From Rhizopus arrhizus (lineage: Eukaryota; Mucoromycota; Mucoromycetes; Mucorales; Rhizopodaceae), in assembly GCA_024220505.1 (NCBI GenBank), contig JAKZZE010000013.1, positions 434,001-498,000 on the forward strand: a stretch of DNA of 64,000 bases. Reading direction: 5' to 3'. Positions 34,928-46,982 of the stretch are shown here, piece by piece. The position numbers were made by a program, and so were the translations under genes. How positions within the stretch are numbered: the first letter of the stretch is position 1; every line of letters begins with the position of its first letter. The notes under the pieces were generated by a model that saw only the letters and a program-made list of their open reading frames with translations, was not told the origin of the DNA and did not search any database.

Positions 34928-35610
34928 TTAAAAGTTTACAGTGGCAATAAGAACGGCTCCTAAAAGCAAGGCTTTTGAGGTACTCAAAGTACGACCAGCT
35001 GAGTTGACACCAATGACTGAAGGTTTTGAACTCGATTGCACAGAAGTACTTGACCCAGATGCACTAGGAATAACAGCAGATGAAGTAGGTGGTGCGCTAG
35101 AAATGGTGATAGGAATAGTGACATTTATTTGAGATACATTATCAGTGAATATAACTTGATAAGAGCCAGCGGTTGTATTTACAGGAATTTGATACTGAAA
35201 AAAAAAAACCATTAATGTTTTCTGGCTTTTTTTTTTTATTACCCGAATCGTTCTCAACTTACATTAAATTGGTGTTCATAAACAGTGGCACCATTTTGAT
35301 CTTTTTGGAAACTGTAGCCTTGAGAAATATCAGCAGAAGCATCAATTACAACTGCACTACTTCCATTACTAAGTGAAATAGATAGTTGAAGATCTAATAA
35401 AGCAAATGAGCATCGCAATTTTGTTAAAATAATTATCTTACTATCTGAAGTAGCATTGCTTGCGACTGTATAAATACAAGGCAAAACACGACTAGCAACG
35501 TAAGGAGCATTGACTGTAGGTGAGGTGACATTGAACAAACCAATGGAAGATTGAACTTGAGCACTAACAGCTAATGTGAAAGTAGATAATAAAACGAAAA
35601 GCTTAACCAT
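34928..35610 (-). CDS. GPI-anchored Ser/Thr-rich cell-surface protein (Kre9/Knh1-like)
   Basis: Probable cell-wall or plasma-membrane protein. Three exons, 35610-35442, 35393-35263 and 35194-34928, give 188 aa. Residues 1-17 form a signal peptide (MVKLFVLLSTFTLAVSA). The central 110 residues form a beta-sandwich-like domain with N-glycosylation sequons (NVT, NAT, NTT), resembling the N-terminal domain of Kre9/Knh1 family wall proteins. A Ser/Thr/Pro-rich stalk follows (SSAPPTSSAVIPSASGSS). The C-terminus ends in a hydrophobic tail (ALLLGAVLIATVNF) after a small-residue cluster (NSAGRT), as in GPI signals. The Kre9/Knh1 link is by overall pattern, so the exact function is unclear. Confidence 0.8.
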
Positions 35611-35907
35611 ATTTTTTTATCAAAAAGAAAGCAAAAGAGAGAAAGAAGAAAAAAAGAAAAAGAGATAGAGGTATAAAAAGGAGGATAGGTCGCACAGCAG
35701 TAGAAGGAGATCGAATGAGAAAGTTACACGAACAGATGTAATACGACTTTGACACTGGCTAAATTTGGGCTTATAACAACAAGCTTTAGAAGTCAAATGG
35801 CTGATGTACTATATTTTTTTATTTTATATTGACAGAGCATGAAAGGGATATACAATAAAGGTTGTGTACAAAGAAAATAATTAATAAATAATGTTTGTTT
35901 TCGTAAA
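35611..35907. other. Short intergenic region
   Basis: About 300 bp between the promoter side of the GPI-protein gene and the 3' end of the CarRP-like gene. It includes a purine-rich leader just before the GPI-protein start. Confidence 0.4.
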
Positions 35908-37872
35908 TCAGTATGATTTGGGTGTGGGTCTCGTTGAAAGACGAGCGAATGAATCAAAGTAAAATGAAGTGGCCTGGTAATAGATTGAACTAAAGGCACG
36001 AGCAATAGGGCCACGGAAACCATAGATGCATCGAAGAGCAATCCACTGCTGCTGACGCTTGGGTACCTTGGCACGAACTGGAAATCCGGGATCATTACGC
36101 AAAGTAGGACCAATAGCCATGTAAATTTCAAAGGCGGCACGGATACTGTCTTGAACTTCATCCGGAAGACCTTCGATACCCTTCTGTGCCTTCTCAGAGA
36201 TTTGATCGGCCAAGCTGAGGATACGAAGAGCAAAGGACTTTAGGGTACCTTCCCCTACTTGCATTGGGTTTCGAGCGACTTTCAAAAGATGATAGATTGC
36301 CTGGGGAGGATTGGGCATGTATTGAAGAGGTACATAGCAGCGTCCCACAAAGCTGTCTGCAATAATGTCGCGAGCGATATTGATCAATTGAAGACATTGC
36401 CCGGTGGCTCTTGCTCTAGACAAGACATCTTCCTTGCGGGCCAATTTGTCACGACCACCCCAGTTACCGCGGCCGGTTTTGTACATGATCACACAGGTAC
36501 ACAATTCACCAAAAGTACCAGATATCAAAGCAGCATAACGCAACAGGTCATTCTGCTTTTTTATTGGTCTTCCACGAAGATCGAGTTCCCAGGCCTCAGT
36601 CAATTCAAACATAGCACGAGGACAAAGGTAGTGAGAGATACGAGCAAAGTTTCTAAAGATAGCAAGTACATCCTTGTTGGGTAAAAGGGAAGCATAGTGG
36701 TCCCAGTTGATGTGTGATGGTAAAGAAGGATCAGTTTCCTTGTTGATTTCCACCTTTTCCTGTGATTCAGCATTGTAAAATACATCACGGAGGAATTGAC
36801 GGATGGTGACCAAGTTGTCTTCGCATTCCTTGGGAGTAGGAGCATCGTCTACCAAGTCATCGGCTGTACGGAAAAAGGCATACAAAAGACAGAGATCTTG
36901 TCGGAGGTTGGAAGGGAATAGGGCAGCCATCGTTTTCCATGAGCGAGAGGCAGGACCAAGAGCACGAATGGCAGTATTCAAGTCATCTATGGGACCTGAA
37001 TGAAGTTCAGTTTCAGAAGGCATGTTGGAAACAAGCTTGAACATGGCTATCCAGTAAGTAGCAGTAAAAGCATTTTGTAATTTGGCTTGCTTGCTTTTAT
37101 CAGAAGTAACCAGATGAGGATAGGTATTCAAGATAGCATCAAGGTGGTCTACAGCATTGCAAGCAACCACCAAGAGAAAAGAAAAGGCCAGCCAGTTTTG
37201 AAAGGTCAGTGTGCTCAAGAAGAAACTCTTGGAGGAATAGCAAGCTAAATACCCAACAAGAGAGGAGATGAGCAGTGAAGATGAGATCGCCATCCATCTT
37301 CTGACTAGGTAAGGACCGGATAAGTACCAAAGAGCACCAGTGATGGCAAAAGAGAATGAGAAGATGTAATTAGAAGTGGATTGACTATAAAAGAAGTTTT
37401 AGTTATTTGATTAAAGAATAAATTGTTTTATAAAGTACCTTAAAATAGCCACTAAGACAAGGCACAATGATATGCCGTGACTCATGAGACCGGAGATGAA
37501 TGTATTAGAGCTAGGTTTAACAAATGTGATTTGAAAGTGCCATCTTGTGAGTAACCCGCAGATTGAAATAGTGAATATGGTAATAGCAGAAAGAACAAAT
37601 GAATCTTTCATTATGCTAACATCGCTATTGTGATATAATTGATTGATAAGGTCTGTCCATGTCAAAAAATCAAAAAATTTTAAATCGTTTGCAAGCGTTG
37701 CGTTGATGTTGTATGATGTTGCTACTTGTGTGCCTTGATAATAAGCAAATGGTATAATACAGGAAATAAACCCAAGTGAAGTATATTTAAATTTGTCAAG
37801 GCTTGTGATAAAAGGACGATAAATAGAAAGGATAAGTAAGCAAGCAATGAATGAATTAAAAATTGTAGACAT
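35908..37872 (-). CDS. CarRP-like protein: intact phytoene synthase domain, degenerate lycopene-cyclase domain
   Basis: Two exons, 37872-37439 and 37384-35908, give 636 aa, close to the 600-615 aa of fungal bifunctional CarRP/CarRA/Al-2. The N-terminal 235 residues are hydrophobic with six or seven membrane segments and align with the paired cyclase repeats (anchor strings: TRWHFQITFVKP, GPYLVRRWM, CNAVDHLDAIL). The catalytic PLEEY and PVEEF motifs are replaced by sequences near 86-93 (SIMKDSFV) and 204-212 (LTFQNWLAF), and no glutamate occurs anywhere before about residue 265. The C-terminal domain keeps both Asp-rich motifs of phytoene synthase: DDLVDD at 320-325 and the DIIAD of NIARDIIAD at 484-488, plus LRQDLCLLYAFFRTADD. 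Expected reaction: 2 GGPP to phytoene, or another head-to-head prenyl condensation. The usual divergent carB partner is absent. Confidence 0.9.
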
Positions 37873-40800
37873 TTTATAAAACTAAGAAAATAATTGAAGA
37901 AAGAAATAAAATAATTTTTTTATCTATTTTTTTTTTGGAAAAGAAAAAAGAATGGTGCCTATTTATATAGCCTTCAAATAACAAGTTACAAAATGTATCT
38001 CCTTTGGAGTTCAATTCACTAAATGTCTTTTTCCCCCCGATCTCTCCTTTCTTTTAAAGATTACACAAAAAGAGTATTTTTGACTGTCGATTCGAACTTT
38101 AAGTTTTGTTTTGATGAAGGCCGTGCAAAGGATCAGGTTTATCTTTTTTTCTTTACTTTGCATTTACATGTCAATAAATACTTGCACATTTACTTGTGTA
38201 AATTTAAAAATATATAAAAAAGTTTATGTCTTCTATTTAAAGTTCTTGTTTTTAGAGTTTTGTGACCCATTCGTTCCAGCCGTCAATTGTGTCACTGTGT
38301 CTTTTGTCATCTATCCCTTTTTAGTAATATTACCCCTAATATTTTTGTATAAATATGCATACAGTAACGATTAACCCTTCGTCCCCCCCCCTCCCCTTCC
38401 CTTTTAAAATAAAAAAGATAGTTTTTAAACATCTCCAAATAAAGTTAAACACAAAAAAAAACTGTATCACCTATGCAAATCGTCACTCAAACCTGTTTTC
38501 TGCTTCTCAATTGAATATTCTTGTAATATGCTTCTCATCATGTATCATCATTGTATCCTTTTGTATGCCTGTAATAAAAGCTGTATTGTTTATTAAACAA
38601 TAGAATCAAAGTTACTCACTTTATTATTATCTTTTATCTACTTTTTTAATATAAAACATAGCAGAAAAAAAAACTTCAAGATTCTCATTACACATCCTCT
38701 CCCTTCCTTTTCTTTTTTCCCCTTTTTTCGCGTTTTTCTTATTTATTCACTTTATTTTTGCCACTTTTCAATTACTGTCGCTTATCTCTTTATCCCTTCT
38801 GAACTTCCCCTATTACATAACTCAGACTCATTGATAATATCACGACCAAACCATCTTTTTTACCTGCGCACTCCACATTGACAGGTACGCCTGTTTGTGT
38901 TCCTGAACTTTTTACCTGTGCTCAGATTTTTTTTTTGCCACCTGATAAGTTTGTCCGCTGAACAATTTTTATATCATTCATTGTATCATTAGTAAAAGAA
39001 GTAGTGCAACTAGAATATATCACTGGCACACTCTGTCAAATCGTATTTCATGAAAAAAAAAAAGATCCGTATGCGTTCGTATAAAACGTTGTTCTTCACT
39101 ATCAATCGGGTGTCAAACTGCAGGAACCCCATTTAGGATTATTTTTTTTAAAAAAAAAGTTGTCATTCACCCCCTTTCTTATCCTTTTTGTAAGGAACCA
39201 ATTCTCCTATATACTCTTCTAGGGATTCTTTTTATACCGGTTAAGCGGTTGTAGAATAGAACACATGGAGTGGTTGACTATGAAAATTATTGACATTGAC
39301 AGGTTTTTATAGGGGGTATTTCTTGCCACTTTATTTTTAAAAAAAAGATGTATTCTATTTTATTTGATGTAGTAAAAGGGTACGTCATGCATAAAGATGA
39401 TCCTTTATCCATACAATACCATAAATAATGTAAAGTCCAGACGAAAATCTTTTTTTTTTTGGAACTTTAGTGGTTTATTGATATGAATTTTGCTTTGATG
39501 ATAAGAATAGGTAGTAAGGCTATTTTAAGTCTTTTTTTTTAAAAAAAAAAATAGAAAAAAAGGGGGATAAGCAAGGTGTGTATTACCGATTTATTGGGAT
39601 AGAAGAAATCAGATGCATAAATGAACATCTGTATGTGTGTGTACAATCACCTCAAAGCAGGTTTATTTTGTCTATTTTATATAGATTTAATATACAAAAA
39701 GGTTTATTGACACTATTTCCCTAAATGAATCCGTTTCTTTTTATGTACATTAACTTCTTTTAAATGAACTAATAGTCGTCTTTCTCTTTATGCATACTAA
39801 GGCTTGTCATTGGAACTAAATTTCTAAGCTAAGCTTTTTTGTTCTCCTTGACCTATCAACATAGTCTCTTTTCGATCGTATATTGCATATATTGAATTGT
39901 TGTTAAAGGTACTCAGTTTCCATAGCAGCTCTCAAAGAAAAGTTTTATAAATAGTAATAGTTATTAATAATTTATAAACTAAAACAATTCATTTCAAATG
40001 TTGACTCAATTTATTATCAGAGCTCATTTACTTTTAGTGCCGCTTATCTCAGCTCACATATTATAACATAAAGAACTTGTCTATTAAGCAAATTTAATTA
40101 AGAAGTTAAACTCTACACTCTTCTTAATCTGATTTGTCATAAACTAAATTATCTGTTTATAATGACTTTAGTGAATTCAATCTTAACATCAACAAATGCA
40201 ACAATTGTATAAATGTACAATATAACCCACAGTCTTTATCAAAAGTGAAGCCAAAGTTTTTCTTTTACCCCTTCCAATTGCGCTATTTACAACGGATTAA
40301 AATCGGAGAGTACAAGCGTTATTAAACATAATAAGCGAATCAGTGAGCTTTTTTAATGATTACTTTCTTGGACAAATTAGAATTTTGAGGAAATTCAAAT
40401 TCGCAATCTTCGAATCTTTTAAAATACAAATATATCCCTAAAGACATACAAAAAAAAAACAATTAAACTTTAAAGACCTTTTTTTTTCTTTATCTTTCTT
40501 TGAAAAGACAATGAATAAACTTACAATAGTTGCAAGCGAGAAAGAAGGAAATGCTTTTGTCACACAAGTCGATTTGTAACACAATTTCGATCATAGACTG
40601 TCATGGTATTAGAATGTTCCCGCTTTCACGAATACATTTTCTATGAAACATAATACAGAAGCTAACAACTGAGAATTATAAATCTGTCATACGTTTGTCT
40701 TGCATCACCCTAATCTTATTCGAGTCCTCAATCACAAATGGAACGTGCTTCGGTTATAAGAGAAAAAAAAATTAAGCCGAATAGGATACTGTACAAAAAA

Positions 40801-42090
40801 AGATAATCCGTAATCATCTTAAAGACGAAAGAAAGAAAAAAAAACCTGTAAGCTCATACTCAGCCTCAATCTTATACAACTTTCCTTTTGCAAGTATTTT
40901 TCATTTGTTATTGTTTACTTGCACATCAAAAATATAGGATGGGAATATATGTCTATCTCAATTAGGAAAAGACGTCAGTAAAAATCCAAAAAGCGATACG
41001 CGTACACAAAGACACTTTGATACTTGTTTTGTGTACATCTGCACCTTCTCGCTGTGCGTGTGGGGGCACTTTTACACAGAGATAAAACGTTAAATCCAAC
41101 TTTTTTTTTTTTTTTCAAAGAGCGTGAACGTCAAGTGATTTAAACAAAACTGCTATGCTCAGCGAGCTTCTCCTTCTTTTTCAGAAAAGCCAAAAACAAA
41201 TAAAACAAGAAATTCGGATAATGCAGCATGCATAGTCATTTGCCTTCACCATAAGAGTTTTTTGGAAGGAAAAGAGCGGTATTTCATTACGTTTGCTCCT
41301 CTATTTCACGAGATAAAATGTAATACAAGAGAAAAAAAAGATGGAACGAATCTAAAGAGAATTGTTTCATCGAGTCTAGAAATATACGTAATATGTCATA
41401 GTGTGTACTGAGTTACTGTCATAAAGCCCCTCCTAAGGTCCTGACTGGTGTATCTGCATGGGATAATGATAGATCGGAGACATGGATGTTATGATCTCAT
41501 TTTTCTTCTGCTTTGTTCTCTTTGGTTACTAAAGTAACTGCTTATTTGTGACATTAGATGAACTCCTATTCACTTTATCAACAACACAATGTTCCATTTG
41601 TTTAAAGTGTTCCGCTCATCTGAAGTATTCCGGCTTGATAAATATTCAAAGCGATATAGACTAGAGAAAAAAAAAACATCTAGTTGGGATATTGCTGTCC
41701 TAATAGCTATTTAGATTGGTGGTCATAAAGTCTATTTCTTTAGGCTGAAGTACTGTATTTTCAATATTTGATACAAAAAGGAATTTTTACAGTGTACAGT
41801 CTGTTCTCGGTTTCGTCCTACTTTTACCTGAAACATTCGCAATTATAGAATATTAAAATCACACCAAACGTTTTATTATTGCCTGATTTTATTACCTCCC
41901 AGATTCATTGCTTGATTATGGAATCTATCGTTGACTCTCAGCCCATACGATGAAATCGAGCGACTATTGTATTTTATGAATCAAATCAAATAGACAGGTA
42001 GGTTACACAAAATAATATTCAACTTCAGCTTCTGAACGAGCCAATCCAAGCCACTAGGCTTCTTCTCCTTCTTTTTTTTTTCCCTTAAAC
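37873..42090. other. 4.2-kb gene desert
   Basis: No supportable gene over 4.2 kb, the longest such gap in the window. Short frames at 38023-38374 could form a small two-exon membrane protein (first exon MSFSPRSLLSFKDYTKR), but the join is unsupported. The stretch is rich in A/T homopolymers, with a few C runs near 38383-38395. I found no tRNA or rRNA signature. It could hold regulatory DNA, a non-coding RNA or fully decayed repeats. Confidence 0.5.
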
Positions 42091-43239
42091 ATGACAGGAA
42101 AGATATCACCTTTAGACATTTTACAAAATAAAAAAGAATCAATGTTTGTGCACCAATGGTGCGTTATAGCAAATTGCCTTTCCGAGAATTAGTTCGCAAG
42201 TAAATACATTTAATGATTCAAAAATACTTATTAATACGACAATGTAGATATAACACAGATATTGTTTATACTCCAATGATACTTGCAGATGTATTCAAAT
42301 GTTCTGAATTTGCTCGTCATTCAGATTATTCAACCAACGACAATGATGATCCAGTTGTTGTTCAATTTGCAGCAAATAAGGCAGCCGATCTTGCAGACGC
42401 TGCTGAACTTGTAGCTCCTTTTGCTGGTGGCATTGGTAAAGAAGAAGAAAAAATAGAAAAGTACTTTATAAACGAGGCTGATTGAAACCACACAGATATC
42501 AACTGTGGTTGTCCACAAAAGTGGGCATATCAAGAGCGAATCGGTGCTTATTTAATGGAGGATCCAGAAAACGTTAGAGATATGATTCGAACTGTGAAAG
42601 GTCGAGTCAACATACCATGCAGTATTAAAATTAGAGTACATAAAGATTTGAAGTAAAGAGAAATAGAAGAATGAACTGAGATTGTTATTGATCATTCTCG
42701 TAGAACAACATATGAATTTGTTAAAAGAGCAGAATCAGTGGGTGTAGATTTCTTGACAGTTCATGGTCGTACAAGGTTACAGAAATCAACGGAGCCTGTT
42801 AATTTTGAAGGAATCAAGCTTGTAAAAGAGTCTGTTAGTATGCCAGTGATTGCAAACGGTAGTATATTCTCGCTAAAGGACGCAGATGAAATGTATGAAA
42901 AGACAGGAGTTGATGGCGTCATGTCAGCAAGAGGTTTATTACAAAATCCGGCATTGTTTGCAGGCTATGACAGTACACCATGGGAATGTATAGAGGTAAT
43001 ATTGATATGACAATTTCATGTAAAGAAGACTAAATTACATGATTGGAAAAAAGGAATATGTTCGTCTTGCACTTGAATATGGTACAAATTCATTCATTTT
43101 TCATCATCATTTAATGTACATGTTTGAAGACATTATGTGTAATGCAGAACGTAAAACATTCAATACACTATCAAGCATACCAGCCATTCTGGATCACTTG
43201 GAAGAAAATTGGGGTTTGGATGTCAGCAAACTTATTTAG
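42091..43239 (+). CDS. Dus4-like tRNA-dihydrouridine synthase, apparent frameshift near the start
   Basis: Flavoenzyme that reduces uridine in the tRNA D-loop; Dus4 acts at U20a/U20b in yeast. Exons 42091-42199, 42248-42435, 42496-42652, 42704-42995 and 43054-43239 join in phase from APMVRYSKLPFRELVRK onward. They include DINCGCPQKWAYQERIGAYL (catalytic Cys), LTVHGRTR, PVIANGS and DGVMSARGLLQNP. The ATG at 42091 (MTGKISPLDILQNKK) is one nucleotide out of phase with this frame: an A run near 42127-42135 seems one base short. Either this is a real mutation, a sequence error, or translation starts at the in-frame ATG at 42156 (MVRYSKLPF), which would trim part of the FMN-binding strand. The rest shows no decay. 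The stop is 63 bp from the convergent CFD1 stop. Confidence 0.85.
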
Positions 43240-43302
43240 ATTTAAAATTGTAAATAATAAAGAGAAGAGATAATAAATATTTTTTTATTTTATTTTTTAT
43301 TT

Positions 43303-44267
43303 CTATGCTGATGACACTTTTTCTGTTATTTTATTACATACTTGTTGAAATATTGGGAATAAACTAGATTGTTCAAATACATGAACATAAGATCCTGAAC
43401 CTTCAACATCTACCATGGTTGTAAATTTAGGATCAATTGGTACTCTACCTAAAAAGTCTATATTTTGTTCTTTGGCCATTGATTCACCCCCACCTGAAGA
43501 AAAGATGTTTGTACAATCCTATTATGTTAACATCAATAAAAGCCTATGTTTTGGTTTCTTAGATGGATATTACTGCACAATGAGGACAAACATATCCACT
43601 CATATTTTCAACGACACCCAAGATGGGTAAATTTACTTTTCTACAAAACGAGATTTCTTTACGCACATCAGCAATAGCCACAGCTTGTGGTGTGGTGACA
43701 ATGACAGCTCCATCAGGGTTACAGGATTTCAAGTACTCTACAACGCTGATATGTTCATCAGATGTTCCTGGTGGTGTATCAATCAACAAATAATCTAATT
43801 CTCCCCAATAGACATCTTGTAAAAACTGTTTGATCATGGCTTTTGAAGCTGTTAATACATTCTATCCCGTTTTGTGATAAATTCTTACCATTCTTCTTTG
43901 GCCCTCTCCAAACAACTGAATCATTCTTACTTTGCAAAAGAAAACCAATAGACATACATGATAATCGTTGATTTTCATCCGCATAAACTGGAATCCAACT
44001 ACAACACATACACATATTAGTTTCTCTTCTTATTTTTTCTATTCAGCTACTTTACCCTTGAGAAGCTTGATGTATCTTTTTACCGTCCAAACCAAGCATA
44101 CGAGGAATGCTTGGACCTGTCAAGTCGATATCCAACACACCCACTTTTTTACCTTGGTGAACTAAACCGAGTGCTAACTGTGTTGTCACTGACGATTTTC
44201 CTACACCTCCTTTACCGGAAAGTACAAGAATAATGTGTTTGATTCCAGATAAGTTGATTTCAGACAT
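43303..44267 (-). CDS. CFD1: Cytosolic Fe-S cluster assembly ATPase Cfd1/NUBP2
   Basis: P-loop scaffold that with Nbp35 builds [4Fe-4S] clusters for cytosolic and nuclear proteins. Exons 44267-44056, 43998-43889, 43839-43574 and 43518-43303 give 267 aa with phases closed. The deviant Walker A motif is [10 protein letters not shown] at about 17-26. The family string [17 protein letters not shown] follows, then [14 protein letters not shown]. The bridging cluster CxxC is CPHC within [11 protein letters not shown], followed after the last intron by [11 protein letters not shown]. The lack of the N-terminal four-Cys extension separates it from Nbp35. Intron sizes are 48-57 nt. Confidence 0.96.
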
Positions 44268-46399
44268 TGCTTATTAATAATTGTAGAGAAAAAAAAAAAA
44301 AAAAAGTGACAATCAAAGATGAAAGACCTCTTATTCCAGATTGATCTCCGACAGCAAGTGATATTGGATGTTTGAATTTATAAGCATTTTGTTAATGAAC
44401 GACATTTGGATGTGATTAGTAATAAATATATAAGCTTTATATCTAAAAAAATTATATGCGTTTCTGATCCAAGGATTTCAATGTTACTGCCCATAAGACA
44501 AAGGTTGAGTTAAACTGAGCTAATAAAATTAAAGGATAAAAACGCTTCTAATCTCTTTAAAAAAATGTTCTTGTACAAGTCATGATCACACTTTTAGTAG
44601 AAGCATTGGTTAATATAGAGCAAAATTAATATTAGTATTTGTATTCTTGATTACTTTTTTAAAATAAAATAAGCTTGTATTGGTGAAAAAAAAAAAAAGG
44701 AAAAGACTGTTTACTTTCTTTAAAGCAGAATGATTTCTTCATTTTTTTTAAAGAGCTATAGTACAAAGAATATAATATGGGTAGGTTACTTGGTCGTTTG
44801 TGGTGCACGTCATTGCCGAATTTTCTCAACATTTCTCATTATAGGATTGATCAGATTATATAAAAGCAACACCAGCTACTATAAAGTAATGATTAAGACA
44901 ATTTAGTAACGGGATGTCTATCTTCCTTCTGAGGTACTATGTGTTTCTGGGTGTTGTAGAAAATATGGTTTATTGGTATAGTCATACTAGACTTGGATTC
45001 TCCTCTACTCATTACAAGACACTTATTGTTTGGAGAAAACAAACATGTAAAGGGATTTACCCTTTTTATTAAATGTTTGCATAAACAGTATTTGTGTGTG
45101 TGTGATGAAGTACAAAAGCCCAATATGACATTTAAATAAATTAGATTTATAAAAGACATAGTTTCCCACTTTTGTTAATGTCTCGCCTATTCATTGATAT
45201 TGTTTGATAACAATAGTTCTATACACGAAGCTTGACGTATTTTCGCCCCTATGCAGAAACAAGATAGGGCTTATTCGGCGATGCAAGCAGTTCACTGTAG
45301 TTTTCAATCTAGTACTAGATTCAGTTCTTTATTTTGTTTATTATTATGTTTATGTTTTCTGTAAGTGAATGATCTCTTTCTCTCAGAAGTCACATGATGA
45401 TCCTAACAATCATACTAGTCTCGATTATGAGTACAATTCTATTCATGCTAATATATACCTTTTCTTCAAAAGTACGACAGACAATGATGCCTTTGAAACT
45501 ATAATTATTCAAAACTTGTTTTTATTAGATTAATAAGAACAGATGCTATTCCTGATAGTAATAACAGCTCATTATAACTGATATAAAACAAAATACATTA
45601 TTTTCAAGAATAAATGTAGTACTGATTTACTGTTTTTATACATTAATTGCATTATAAAATTTATAAAAATGCGACATTGCTTTTTGGAAATAGTGTACTT
45701 TACTGCATTATGCACACATACATTATTTCCCAAAAAAAAAAGAAAAAACGCATTCCTTTTTTAGGGGAAGGTGTTATAGTCATGGGGAACAAAATTGAAA
45801 TAAAAAAAAAGTGGAGAAGATTGTTCTCTCGCTGATGGTCCACTGGTTTGCCTTTGATTGCCAACAGTGGTAGCACACACAAGCGAACTGTCAACTGTAG
45901 CGAAACAATCTAGCACACCCTTCCTACCTTTTTTCTATTCATCTTATCTGAAAGTCATCCATTTACTGTCAAAGCTAACATTTTTTTCAATGTCTAATGC
46001 TCTCATTAAGTCAAATCATAGCATCTGGCGTTCATGGATCATTTCTGTTACGTCTAAAGAAATAAAAATTATTATTCACAAGTCAATATTTATTTCTCCA
46101 TTCTTATTTCGCTGAAGATAGAACTGATACAGTGTAACAAACAATATCGCTTCATCAATTTTTGTAATATGAAATGTCAAACAGAGACTTTGTGTAAACA
46201 ATTGTCAAACTAAATAGAATGATGAATGAAATATCCTAGTCTGTCTTTATATAAAAATGAAAAAGGCTTGATGGATGTATTGCGAATAATGAAGAGGAAA
46301 AATGTGAATTGATATCTCGTGAAAAATAAATTCTGAGTTGGCAAAAAAAAAAAAAAAAAAAAAAAAAAAAGAAATTCATTGATTTAGAATCGCGAAAAA
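44268..46399. other. Intergenic, no gene seen
   Basis: 2.1 kb of AT-rich DNA with an A tract near 46342-46370. Frames up to 88 codons lack motifs. It holds the CFD1 promoter at its left end and is otherwise blank to me. Confidence 0.5.
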
Positions 46400-46982
46400 A
46401 ACAACAACACTATGCCTCCGAATGGCACAAGTTTGGAATATAAAACTGTAAAACGCATTTTATTATACAGTGCGGCTGGTAAATTTTGTCTGTTCTGAAA
46501 AAATAATTTGGTCAGGATGCTGTCTTAGTTTTTGGAGATTGGTCCGCCTCTAATGTCAAGTATCAAGAACCGACAAGAAGCAAGGGGTTAATCAGGATGT
46601 TAAAGAGGAACAATTTTGTTGCCTACTTAATCAATGGCTACAAAACATCTTCCCATTGCCCAACCTGTGAAAATGAATTAAAAAGATTCAAAATCGTGCC
46701 AAACCCTCGCCCTTACCAACGGAAAAAGAAGTCAGACGTGCTATGCAATGGTTTGCTGAGGTAATCCAAAGAAAAAAAAAAAAAACTAGATTAATTCTTG
46801 ATAACTAATGCAGTACTAGGTGTAAGAGCCTTTCATGCCTTAAACAACAAACCACAGGAATAAAAAGAAGGCTTTGGAATCGCGATCAAGCAGCCATATT
46901 GAATTTTCTCAAGATCCTAAATAGTTTGAGAAAGACTGGCAAACGCCCTAGCCTTTTCACCAGAAAATATCTTTTAGACTGA
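46400..46982 (+). pseudogene. Fanzor (eukaryotic TnpB-like nuclease) C-terminal remnant
   Basis: Only the C-terminal third of a Fanzor-type protein is readable. From about 46513 an open frame gives LVFGDWSASNVKYQEPTRSK, GYKTSSHCPTC and NPRPYQRKKKSDVLCNGLL. A 53-nt intron (46761-46813, GTAATC donor, TAATGCAG acceptor) then joins in phase to STRCKSLSC and RRLWNRDQAAILNFLKIL, with a stop at 46980-46982. The CPTC and later Cys pairs form the zinc-finger insert. The Asp in WNRDQAA occupies the RuvC-III position of TnpB/Fanzor nucleases. Upstream (46400-46510) are coding-like scraps (HYASEWHKFG) interrupted by stops, and no RuvC-I region or N-terminal domain is seen. The element is therefore 5'-truncated and presumably dead. 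Recognition is from family knowledge, not a search. Confidence 0.72.

Noticed and set aside
38023..38603. Small membrane-protein genes suggested by overlapping frames
   Set aside because: Composition follows the AT-rich background, frames overlap each other and no convincing splice join or family match was found.
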